9,030 nucleotides of DNA. It comes from an uncultured Bacteroidales bacterium. Its GTDB lineage: Bacteria > Bacteroidota > Bacteroidia > Bacteroidales > UBA3824. The stretch covers positions 1-9,030 of the forward strand of contig CALFIU010000058.1 in NCBI GenBank assembly GCA_937877455.1, in the 5' to 3' direction. Positions 1 to 6,257 of the stretch are shown piece by piece. Within the stretch, counting starts at the first letter, position 1. Each line of letters begins with the position of its first letter. The position numbers and the translations under genes are program-made. The notes below the pieces were generated by a model. The model ran no database searches. It saw only the letters and a program-made list of their open reading frames with translations, and was not told the origin of the DNA.

Positions 1-8
1 TTCATTTC

Positions 9-84
9 CTCAAAATGTTTTCACCCAAAATCCGTAATATTCTCAAAATGTTTTCTCTAAAATATCCAAAATAATCTCAAAATG
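9..84. repeat. AT-rich tandem repeat, 33/34-base period, built on CTCAAAATG
   Basis: The 14-base word CTCAAAATGTTTTC occurs exactly at 9-22 and 42-55, and its first nine bases recur at 76-84, giving periods of 33 and 34. The bases between copies are similarly AT-rich and partly alike (AAAATCC-like and AATATT-like pieces). Read on the minus strand the unit is GAAAACATTTTGAG. The array points toward whatever lies left of the window, so it may be the leader of a minus-strand gene that starts outside. It is unrelated in sequence to the second array at 137-254. No function is shown by the sequence itself; a regulatory role is inferred from its position. Confidence 0.75.
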
Positions 85-136
85 GTAGAAAGACCATCCC
101 CGCCCGATATATTCTTTTTTTGCAAGAATCCCACCA

Positions 137-254
137 TTTTATTTTCACAAAACCGCGAAAAACCGAATTTTGTGAAAATATAACGGCTTTTATTTTCACA
201 AAATTGCAAAAATCGTTTGTTTGTGAAAATAAAAAGGTCTATATTTGCACAAAA
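137..254. repeat. 51-base-period array of inverted repeats upstream of the ATPase gene
   Basis: TTTTATTTTCACAAAA occurs exactly at 137-152 and 188-203, and a one-mismatch copy of its core (ATTTGCACAAAA) lies at 243-254, so left arms repeat every 51 bases. Reverse-complement arms TTTTGTGAAAAT (168-179) and TTTGTGAAAATAAAA (220-234) lie between them. This makes two hairpin-capable units: 13 bp around a 15-base loop (140-180) and 15 bp around a 17-base loop (188-234). The third left arm is altered so that it contains the -7 promoter box TATATTTG. The array ends ten bases before the ATPase start codon. Binding by a repressor, or promoter-copy decoys, are possible roles; neither is demonstrated. 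Confidence 0.85.
216..247 (+). promoter_or_regulatory. Bacteroidota-type promoter of the ATPase gene
   Basis: TTTG at 216-219 (an alternative TTTG is at 220-223) is followed after 20 bases by TATATTTG at 240-247, which fits the Bacteroidota consensus TTTG-N17-23-TAnnTTTG. Transcription would start near 253-255, leaving a leader of only about ten bases before ATG 264. Both boxes lie inside arms of the inverted-repeat array, so a protein bound to the repeats would directly cover the promoter. Confidence 0.65.
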
Positions 255-263
255 AATAAGATT

Positions 264-1487
264 ATGCAACTGATTCGCGAAGATTATCTGAAACTCATCC
301 GTCCATACTACGATGTGGACTTGATAAAGGTGATAACGGGCATACGCCGTTCGGGGAAATCCGTCTTGATGGAGACCATCAAGGACGAAATCATAAACAA
401 CGGCATCGCAGGCTCGCATATCATCAGCATCAACCTTGAAGACCTTGATTATGCGTTCATTACCGATGTCAAAGACCTGAATGCCGAAATCGAAAGCCGT
501 ATTACAGACAAGGGAAAATATTACATTTTCCTCGACGAAATTCAACATGTGAAGAATTTTGAAAAACTCTTGGCGTCGCTGAGGGCGAAATTCAACTGTT
601 CGATTTTCGTTACAGGCAGCGATTCCACAATGCTTTCGGGCGAACTCGCGACACTACTCACCGGACGGACGGTCGAGTTTGAAATATTCCCATTCAGTTT
701 TAAGGAATCTGTAGACTTCCTGAAACTCAACAATATAGAATGTAATCCCGACAAGTTCATCATTGATTATATCAAGTGGGGAGGCTTTCCGCTTAGGTTC
801 AGTTTCAGGGAAGAAAACTCGGTGAAGCGTTTTTTAGACAATCTTTACACCAACATCATCAACCGCGACATCATCAAAAAGACAAGCAAAATTGATAGAA
901 CCGCATTCAAAGACATTTCTCTGTACATAATGTCGAATGCCGGCAAAGAGTTTTCGGCTCAAAACATCGCGGCCTTCTATTCGCAAAAGCACAAAAAGAG
1001 TGTGAGCGCACGCACCATCTACAATTACCTTGAAAAGATGCAACGTGCATATATTCTGCACACTTGCAAAAAATACAATATCACCGGCAAGGCGGCACTC
1101 GAGGCGAGCGACAAGTTTTACGCCACTGACACCGGCATCCGCACCCTCAACACCAACACAATCAGCTATGAGGACACGTTTTTCCTCGAAAACATCATCT
1201 ACAACGAACTCTTGATACAGGGGTTCACTGTCTTTACGGGGAAGACGTTCAAAGGCGAAATCGATTTTGTCGCCATAAAAGGTAACAAAAAATGTTTCAT
1301 TCAGGTCTCGTATCTGATGTCTGGCGAATCCACCATAAAACGCGAGTTCGGCGCATACGACAAAATCACCGATGCATCGCCAAAATACGTTTTGTCATTG
1401 GACAGAATCAATATGACCCACGACGGCATTGAACACCTCAACATCGTCGATTTCCTGATGCACAAGGTGGGGCTGCACTTAACGTAA
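264..1487 (+). CDS. AAA ATPase with DUF4143-type C-terminal domain
   Basis: 407-residue protein. The N-terminal AAA domain has a Walker A motif GIRRSGKS at residues 26-33, a Walker B YYIFLDEIQ at 86-94 and a sensor-like TGSDS at 117-121. A winged-helix-like middle (about 225-265) precedes a C-terminal DUF4143-like domain with SDKFYATDTGIR (282-293) and the nuclease-fold remnant EIDFVAIKG...FIQVSY (332-350). In active PD-(D/E)XK enzymes the last strand carries E-x-K; here it reads Q-V-S, so this domain is probably not catalytic. This large family is common and multi-copy in Bacteroidota; its cellular role is poorly known. I chose ATG 264 because the -7 box at 240-247 puts the transcript start just before it. 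The frame stays open upstream to a TTG at 120, but only through the repeat array. It is transcribed away from the restriction operon and is not obviously part of it. Confidence 0.9.
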   Translation: MQLIREDYLKLIRPYYDVDLIKVITGIRRSGKSVLMETIKDEIINNGIAGSHIISINLEDLDYAFITDVKDLNAEIESRITDKGKYYIFLDEIQHVKNFEKLLASLRAKFNCSIFVTGSDSTMLSGELATLLTGRTVEFEIFPFSFKESVDFLKLNNIECNPDKFIIDYIKWGGFPLRFSFREENSVKRFLDNLYTNIINRDIIKKTSKIDRTAFKDISLYIMSNAGKEFSAQNIAAFYSQKHKKSVSARTIYNYLEKMQRAYILHTCKKYNITGKAALEASDKFYATDTGIRTLNTNTISYEDTFFLENIIYNELLIQGFTVFTGKTFKGEIDFVAIKGNKKCFIQVSYLMSGESTIKREFGAYDKITDASPKYVLSLDRINMTHDGIEHLNIVDFLMHKVGLHLT

Positions 1488-1534
1488 AGGATTTTTTCGT
1501 GTAATCCATCTCCTAAGTCCCAATCGAAATAAAA

Positions 1535-1565
1535 TTTGACAACGAGAAAAAGATTATTAACTTTG
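1535..1565 (+). promoter_or_regulatory. Bacteroidota-type promoter of the lipoprotein gene
   Basis: TTTG at 1535-1538, a 19-base spacer, and TAACTTTG at 1558-1565 match the Bacteroidota -33/-7 consensus without mismatch. The expected start near 1571-1573 leaves a leader of about 50 bases before ATG 1624. That leader is A-rich and has no Shine-Dalgarno sequence, as is usual in this phylum. The lipoprotein is therefore likely transcribed on its own rather than from the ATPase promoter. Confidence 0.75.
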
Positions 1566-1623
1566 CAACCAATATCAAAACCGTTAAGACAAAGAAATAA
1601 ATCAATAAAACACAAATACCATT

Positions 1624-2283
1624 ATGAAAAAACAAATTCTAATCATCACCGCCATTGCAGCCCTCACGTTGGCAGCCTGCGGCGGCTCGCAAAATCAAAA
1701 CAACGCCGCAACATCCGACACTGTAGAGACGTGCCATGGTGCGTCTTTACAATCCGAACCGACCACAACCCAACCAAAAAAGCCATCGGCTATCTTGGCT
1801 GAAATGAAAAAAGACGGAAGCATCTCCGACTCTGCACGGCGATTTTTTGAGGCTATCAACTTTCAAGACCCAGCCGAATTGAACCTCGAAGACGGCTTTT
1901 ATATTTGGAAAAACGGTTTTTCTGCGCTCACTGATGGCGATAGCTACGAATTCCGTGTCTATAACAAATCGGACGGCACACAAATCGCCCTAATGGCTAA
2001 ATACAAGGACATCGGAGAATACCAAATGCCCGAAATCACAGTTTGGAACTTCGACGGTTCAAAAGCCGAAAAAATCAACTTCTCGTTGCCAATGCCAGAG
2101 GTAGAGGAATTTGCCGCTTGGGGCAGTGGCGACCATTCGATAAAAAAAGGTCGTTACCACTTGAATCTCGACGAAACATTCATTCAGTTTGAGGCTAAAT
2201 CAGACGAGTACGACGACGATTACGAAAACCCCGAACTCTTTCTCCGATACAATTGGGACGGCGAAAAGTTTGTGAAGGAATAA
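1624..2283 (+). CDS. Lipoprotein of unknown function
   Basis: 219-residue protein with a clear type II signal peptide: a short positive start (MKKQ), a hydrophobic stretch (residues 5-17) and the lipobox LAAC with Cys19 as the lipid-bearing residue, followed by GGSQNQNN. Residues 20-58 form a low-complexity, Ser/Thr/Gln-rich tether. The rest (about 59-219) looks like a compact, mainly beta domain rich in aromatic and acidic residues, including an acidic run SDEYDDDYEN near the end. I recognise no enzyme motif and no named family. It is expected to be anchored in the inner or outer membrane; no neighbour suggests a pathway. A palindromic repeat at 1722-1751 lies within the tether-coding part, in frame, and appears to have contributed residues TVETCHGAS. 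It converges on the nuclease gene with only 12 bases between the stop codons. Confidence 0.85.
   Translation: MKKQILIITAIAALTLAACGGSQNQNNAATSDTVETCHGASLQSEPTTTQPKKPSAILAEMKKDGSISDSARRFFEAINFQDPAELNLEDGFYIWKNGFSALTDGDSYEFRVYNKSDGTQIALMAKYKDIGEYQMPEITVWNFDGSKAEKINFSLPMPEVEEFAAWGSGDHSIKKGRYHLNLDETFIQFEAKSDEYDDDYENPELFLRYNWDGEKFVKE
1722..1751. repeat. REP/MITE-like palindrome inside the lipoprotein gene
   Basis: TGTAGAGACG at 1722-1731 and CGTCTTTACA at 1742-1751 are inverted repeats with one G-T-type mismatch, around a 10-base centre containing the palindrome CCATGG. Palindromes of the type TGTAGAGACG...CGTCTCTACA are, from general knowledge, frequent dispersed repeats in several bacterial phyla. 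Here the element sits in the tether-coding part of the lipoprotein gene without breaking its frame. Confidence 0.65.
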
Positions 2284-2302
2284 CGATGCGCGTCTTTACA
2301 AT
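2284..2302. repeat. Half copy of the same palindrome at the convergent junction
   Basis: GCGTCTTTACAAT at 2290-2302 is identical to 1741-1753, the right arm of the palindrome in the lipoprotein gene. It is preceded by CGATGC rather than by a matching left arm, so it looks like a truncated copy. It spans the 12-base gap between the lipoprotein stop and the nuclease-gene stop (2296-2298) and supplies the last bases of the nuclease gene. Confidence 0.5.
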
Positions 2303-3531
2303 GTGGAAAAATCAGCATATTGAGCATCATATCGTTCTGAATTGCTGTTATATGGCAGATTGTTTTTTGATGGGTCGAGGGCGGAGCTGTCCAATTCGTC
2401 TGTCGTATTGATTTCAACACAAAGATAACGGTTTGTGGTACTTTGAGTTAGATAATAACCTCCATTGATGGCAATATCTTTTTGGAGAACCTTTACGACC
2501 CCTCTAATGCGGAACAAATGTTTGTTGGTATCTTTGTGCCGAGTGTGAAATAAGACGTATGCAATGTCTGATTTGTGCTCCAACAGTGTCATCCCGCTTT
2601 CGGTAGGTTTCAATGGTATTGCAATTTTCCCATGGACGAAATTACGCTTTTTGCCTTCAAAATTCTCCATCATAACAAGTGCCACGCCCATACCACTGCC
2701 TACTTCATCGTATCTAAGCCCTTTTTGCGGAATTGAGGTCTTCAAAAGGGTTTCGGTGTCGTTGTCGTCGAGCCAACGCTTAATTTGATTGTAGAGCACA
2801 TATTCCGACGATGTGGGATTGAGGAGCAAGTGGTTGTAATTGCCGTCGTTATCGTAAAGAGAATGCCAATGACCGCCCGGTTTCAATGGGAACGCTCCAA
2901 TATTCACCTCGTCAACGCTGCGTTGATAATAAGAACCTTGAAATTGTTGTTTCGACAGGTTGCCCGGATAAAGCACAAAGCCGCCAATTACTTCGCGTTT
3001 TAGTTTTTCGTCGTTGGATTTGGTGTAATAGATAGCGTCGCGGTAACGGTGAAGCTGGTTGATGGCATCCACTGGCGGCACTTCTACACCGTTGCGGGCT
3101 GGAATTGTGGTATCGCGAAGACGGTATTTGGCGTCAAAAAGATATGTGTATTGGATTGAACCTTCGGTTTTGGTGAGACGAAGGACTATGTCGGGACGCT
3201 GTTCGGTGGTTTTGGACGTGGTGTCGGCTATGTCGGTGGTGGCAAGGGACGTGGATTCGTCATAAAAATGTTCTTCATCGTCGGTGGTGGCATTGTACAT
3301 CAGCGAAACAAGTTGTAGGTTGGCGTTTTCGTTGTCCACAAACTTAACTTCCGAACTGCCGCCCTGAACCAACGTTTTTATAAATCCGTCGGTGGTTTTG
3401 CTGCCAACGGTCTGCATTTTGGCGCGTTGTCGCAAAATATGCTGAACTATGTTTTTGACCTTGATAAAGCACCATATTTCATAAAGTTCCGATATGTCTT
3501 TGACTTCGAGTTGCAAAACTCCCTCCTGCAA
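2296..3531 (-). CDS. PD-(D/E)XK nuclease half of the subunit (C-terminal fragment)
   Basis: The open frame after the stop; the first usable start is a TTG at 3531, 12 codons beyond the TAA, so independent translation would need reinitiation. Residues counted from that TTG: ISELYEIW at 13-20 (hallmark of PDDEXK_7), RPDIVLRL at 112-119, YLFDAKYR at 130-137 (Asp114, Asp133 and Lys135 form the metal and catalytic set), and QLHRYRDAIYY at 160-170, the usual helix after the core. All expected catalytic residues are present. Residues about 245-411 form an additional region (for example YVLFHTR at 326-332 and FRIRGVVKVLQKD at 341-353) that I do not recognise. Without its DUF2357 half it is not expected to dock on the ATPase normally. 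Confidence 0.7.
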   Translation of the reverse strand: MQEGVLQLEVKDISELYEIWCFIKVKNIVQHILRQRAKMQTVGSKTTDGFIKTLVQGGSSEVKFVDNENANLQLVSLMYNATTDDEEHFYDESTSLATTDIADTTSKTTEQRPDIVLRLTKTEGSIQYTYLFDAKYRLRDTTIPARNGVEVPPVDAINQLHRYRDAIYYTKSNDEKLKREVIGGFVLYPGNLSKQQFQGSYYQRSVDEVNIGAFPLKPGGHWHSLYDNDGNYNHLLLNPTSSEYVLYNQIKRWLDDNDTETLLKTSIPQKGLRYDEVGSGMGVALVMMENFEGKKRNFVHGKIAIPLKPTESGMTLLEHKSDIAYVLFHTRHKDTNKHLFRIRGVVKVLQKDIAINGGYYLTQSTTNRYLCVEINTTDELDSSALDPSKNNLPYNSNSERYDAQYADFSTL

Positions 3532-3564
3532 ATCGTAGCCGCATTGGAGCGTTATCCACGATTC

Positions 3565-4647
3565 TTAAACATCACGATAGCCCGCCGCCTGTTTCATAAC
3601 CAAAGAATCTTGCGACAACCCTTTGAACGTTCCAATCCCACGGAAAAAACGGTCGTTGGCGAGTGCGTGGAGTTCGTTGTCCATCTGTTCGAGTTGACGG
3701 TGTATGTCGATGTTATCTGCCTTTACAACCTTTGTAATGTTCTGATACACACGCTTGAACCTGTCCAAAATATTCCACAGCGCATATTTGAGAAAACGGT
3801 TTTCGACAGTATCTTTGCTGAGATACATATCTTCCATTCGGTATAGGTGCGAGGGTGTGTCCTTGAACTCCTCATATTCGTTTTCCAAACTTGCAGGCAT
3901 ATACGGCATACGCTCGGCTCGTTCGTAGCGGACTGTGGTTTGCAAACGGCGTTTGGGATTGTGGATTATCTGACGAGCCGCCGTGGTGATTTTTTGGTAG
4001 CAATCGCGGAATATCTGCCACCAAATCAGGTCGGTAGAATCGCTATCGGAGGTGCGGAATGTCAGGTAAGTGTCTTTGAGAAACGAATAACTGAGCATAG
4101 CAAACTCCTCCTCGATGTCGCGAATCACGTTGCGCATATCGGTGCGATAGTCCATTTTGTAACTCAACACCTCGGTTGTAAAAGCGAGCGAATGTTCAAC
4201 GCCATCTTTTTGATAGACAAGCCTTATGTCGGTGCGCCCCACTTGGTTGCGAAAATTTACCGACCCAAACACCAAATCGTCTTCGGCGGCGATATGCTGG
4301 TTTTGCTCTTTGCCGATGGTTAGGCGCAATAGTTTGATTCCCTGACGATTAATGTTGGCGTGAAGCGGATAGTCGGTATTCTCAAAGAAAAAAGCGTCCC
4401 AGTCGTGGATTTCGGTTTCGGCTGTCCATCCGTCGGCATTGTCGGCAAACGAAGTGCCTTTGCGAATCTGCACACCTTCGGAAAACTGTCCGTAAAACGA
4501 TTGCTTGCGGAGCAGTGTGTCGGGCTTGTCGCTAATTATCAACAAATTATCAACACATTCTCGAATCCTTTTTTGATAATTGGGACAAGTGAAAACGAGC
4601 GTAACGTCCTCGTTGCGCACTTGAAGATGTTCTATCAATTCGCTCAT
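3565..4647 (-). CDS. DUF2357 half of the nuclease subunit (N-terminal fragment)
   Basis: 360 residues from ATG 4647 to the internal TAA. The DUF2357 signature is clear: TTEVLSYKMDYRTDMRNVI at about 157-175, DIEEEFAMLSYSFL at 177-190, SKDTVENRFLKYAL at 277-290 and LSQDSLVMKQAAGYRDV at 344-360. The stop falls immediately after the last of these, so this piece would keep the part thought to contact the McrB-like ATPase but lack all nuclease residues. The start overlaps the ATPase stop as ATGA, so translation is probably coupled to the upstream gene. If stable, it could be a dead partner of the ATPase. Confidence 0.8.
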   Translation of the reverse strand: MSELIEHLQVRNEDVTLVFTCPNYQKRIRECVDNLLIISDKPDTLLRKQSFYGQFSEGVQIRKGTSFADNADGWTAETEIHDWDAFFFENTDYPLHANINRQGIKLLRLTIGKEQNQHIAAEDDLVFGSVNFRNQVGRTDIRLVYQKDGVEHSLAFTTEVLSYKMDYRTDMRNVIRDIEEEFAMLSYSFLKDTYLTFRTSDSDSTDLIWWQIFRDCYQKITTAARQIIHNPKRRLQTTVRYERAERMPYMPASLENEYEEFKDTPSHLYRMEDMYLSKDTVENRFLKYALWNILDRFKRVYQNITKVVKADNIDIHRQLEQMDNELHALANDRFFRGIGTFKGLSQDSLVMKQAAGYRDV

Positions 4648-6257
4648 TTGGTCCAGTATGATACAAACATTTTGTCGTCGAGGCTTTTAGCCATAACGTC
4701 GATAATTTTTGTTGATTTGGGATAATCGCCATTTACTACATCTTTGAGACGTTGCAAAAGGTTTCCAACAGAACGTTTGTCGCCCTCGATACGAGAGAGG
4801 ATTTTCATCTGTGTAAACTCGTCCAAAGCGGTTTTTGTGTCGGTTTCAGAATTGAATTTGTGCGCCGCGCTCACATAGAGAAGTGCCTCGTTGGCAGCAC
4901 GATAGCCAAGTTTGAATGGAGTGTTTTCTAATACTGCATTGACGGCGGTGAGGTAGGCTTTTACAGTTTCCTTGTTGTTCATATCGGCATCCAATCCGTT
5001 TATATCGCGGTTGATTATCAACTGTTTGATGCCTTCGTCCATTTCTGGAACATTGTTTTCGGTCTGTCCATCGAAATAACTATTGTAATCCACATCGTCC
5101 ATCACAATCGACATCGCACGGTCCAATACCTTTCGCGAAAACGAAAATGTGGTTTCGTCCATATTCACAGTGCCGAGGATGATGAGATTTTTGGGCAGTG
5201 TAAGACCTTTGGTGCGGAAACGTTTTGCCAATTGTGTCTCCTTGCTGTTGTCGGAGGCGTTGTTAGCGTCAATTTTGCCCACCAGATGATTTACCATCTG
5301 TTTGCTGACATCTTCGCCAAACTCGTCAAACGGTTTGACAACTGGGTCGGTTTCGTATTCGTTGTTTTCGATTGAACGGCTCTCTATCGCGCTAAGGAAC
5401 TCTGCAAAATACTGTTCCACGGGCGCGAGGTTCATCTCGTCGAGACACAAGAAAAACGGAGTTTCGGGATGTTTCCACGCCCTCGCCACAAATTCCACAA
5501 AGGGCGTAAACTCATAATGCGCCCCGCCTATATTGCTCTTGTAGCCAACCACTTCCAACGAATTGTGCCAATTGGGTTTCACCTGTATCAACTCAAAATT
5601 TGCCGGCTTATGGAGTCGCCATCTATTGAAATTACTCTCCACGGATTTCGGGTCGTAAATCTTTTGCAAATCTTCCGTAACGCTCGCCTGCGCAAGTTTC
5701 CTCACAATCCGACTCTTTCCCGTGCCAGAGATTCCTGCAAGAAGGAGGAAGGGCTTGGTGCGGATGGCGGTGAGGAGGGGGCGAAATTGAGGTTGTATTT
5801 CTGAGACATTAGTAATTTGTCGTGAAATTGTTTGTGTCTCGTCGTCCTCTTTTGAAAAAACAAAGGATTTAGGCGACAACAACATACTGCCTTGTTTGAA
5901 AAATTTTATGAAGAATGTATAACGGCCATTTTCAAGCCTACTCTCCATAAAAAATATATCACCATTTTGAACATTATGTTTTTCAAACAAATACCTTAAT
6001 CCTGGCATCCGTTTCTCCCTATTTGAGTTAGCAAAAAAGACAAATCTCAAATCTGTATCATCAGGATTTTGGACACTTTGAGTAATATCTTTTGCTACAA
6101 TGAGGACTTCTATTACAGAATTATTTTGTTGTCCTTGTTGACCAAAGAAAGAAACATAGTCAAAATCATTAGGCATTCGCACATAGATTTCGTGAGTACC
6201 AGTATTACCTACCTCCGCAGGTGTCAATTCCTTATAGAAGAATATAGATTTTTTCAT
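4644..6257 (-). CDS. McrB-like AAA+ ATPase with N-terminal B3/EcoRII-N-like domain (LlaJI R1 type)
   Basis: 537 residues. The C-terminal AAA+ module is of the McrB (AAA_5) type: Walker A GISGTGKS at 175-182, Walker B FFLCLDEMNLAPVE at 268-281 with Asp273 and Glu274, the McrB-type sensor GTVNMDETT at 362-370 and a likely arginine finger in RKVLDRA (375-381). The first 125 residues (YKELTPAEVGNTGTHEIYV at 8-26, then a beta-rich stretch) resemble EcoRII-N/B3 DNA-binding domains, as found at the front of LlaJI R1 proteins. Residues 130-155 are a polar linker. It should oligomerise on NTP binding and drive the nuclease encoded next. ATG 6257 overlaps the preceding TGA stop as ATGA. Base composition changes abruptly in the linker near 5820. 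The ATPase assignment is firm; the DNA-binding assignment rests on sequence resemblance. Confidence 0.9.
   Translation of the reverse strand: MKKSIFFYKELTPAEVGNTGTHEIYVRMPNDFDYVSFFGQQGQQNNSVIEVLIVAKDITQSVQNPDDTDLRFVFFANSNREKRMPGLRYLFEKHNVQNGDIFFMESRLENGRYTFFIKFFKQGSMLLSPKSFVFSKEDDETQTISRQITNVSEIQPQFRPLLTAIRTKPFLLLAGISGTGKSRIVRKLAQASVTEDLQKIYDPKSVESNFNRWRLHKPANFELIQVKPNWHNSLEVVGYKSNIGGAHYEFTPFVEFVARAWKHPETPFFLCLDEMNLAPVEQYFAEFLSAIESRSIENNEYETDPVVKPFDEFGEDVSKQMVNHLVGKIDANNASDNSKETQLAKRFRTKGLTLPKNLIILGTVNMDETTFSFSRKVLDRAMSIVMDDVDYNSYFDGQTENNVPEMDEGIKQLIINRDINGLDADMNNKETVKAYLTAVNAVLENTPFKLGYRAANEALLYVSAAHKFNSETDTKTALDEFTQMKILSRIEGDKRSVGNLLQRLKDVVNGDYPKSTKIIDVMAKSLDDKMFVSYWTK

Larger units (their letters stand above)
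2296..4647 (-). pseudogene. Interrupted DUF2357/PD-(D/E)XK nuclease subunit gene (McrC/LlaJI R2 type)
   Basis: The two open stretches 4647-3565 and 3564-2296 are in the same frame, separated only by the TAA at 3565-3567. Reading through gives ...GYRDV, stop, ESWITLQCGYDLQEG..., and then the family motif ISELYEIW, so no sequence is missing and no frameshift is needed. The restored product would be about 783 residues: a DUF2357 domain first, a PDDEXK_7-type nuclease next and an extra C-terminal region last. It follows the ATPase gene with an ATGA overlap (4644-4647), the arrangement of McrB/McrC and of LlaJI R1/R2 pairs, where this subunit is the cutting partner. One base change (for example TTA Leu to TAA) explains the break. 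A sequencing error, or two separately made subunits, remain possible. Confidence 0.8.

Noticed and set aside
9..254. CRISPR array
   Set aside because: Units are degenerate, AT-rich and promoter-linked, the two families differ, there are only two or three copies each, and no spacer-like unique segments or cas genes are present.
120..263. N-terminal extension of the ATPase from a TTG at 120
   Set aside because: It only encodes the repeat array, and the -7 box at 240-247 would place the transcript start after it; ATG 264 leads directly into the conserved family start.
57..548. Minus-strand open frame across the repeat arrays and the start of the ATPase gene
   Set aside because: It is open because the repeat arms are palindromic and in phase, and it then runs antisense to a well-supported ATPase gene; no promoter or family motif supports it.
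1489..1507. Possible terminator GGATT...AATCC after the ATPase gene
   Set aside because: The stem is only five base pairs and the T-run is in the loop rather than after the stem, so it is not convincing.
1741..2302. The 13-base direct repeats at 1741-1753 and 2290-2302 as target-site duplications of a mobile element
   Set aside because: The repeat is the arm of a palindrome and the DNA between is the body of the lipoprotein gene with its own frame, with no transposase.
3427..4323. Long plus-strand open frames opposite the nuclease gene
   Set aside because: They are antisense to a frame with clear DUF2357 and nuclease motifs and show no family features of their own.
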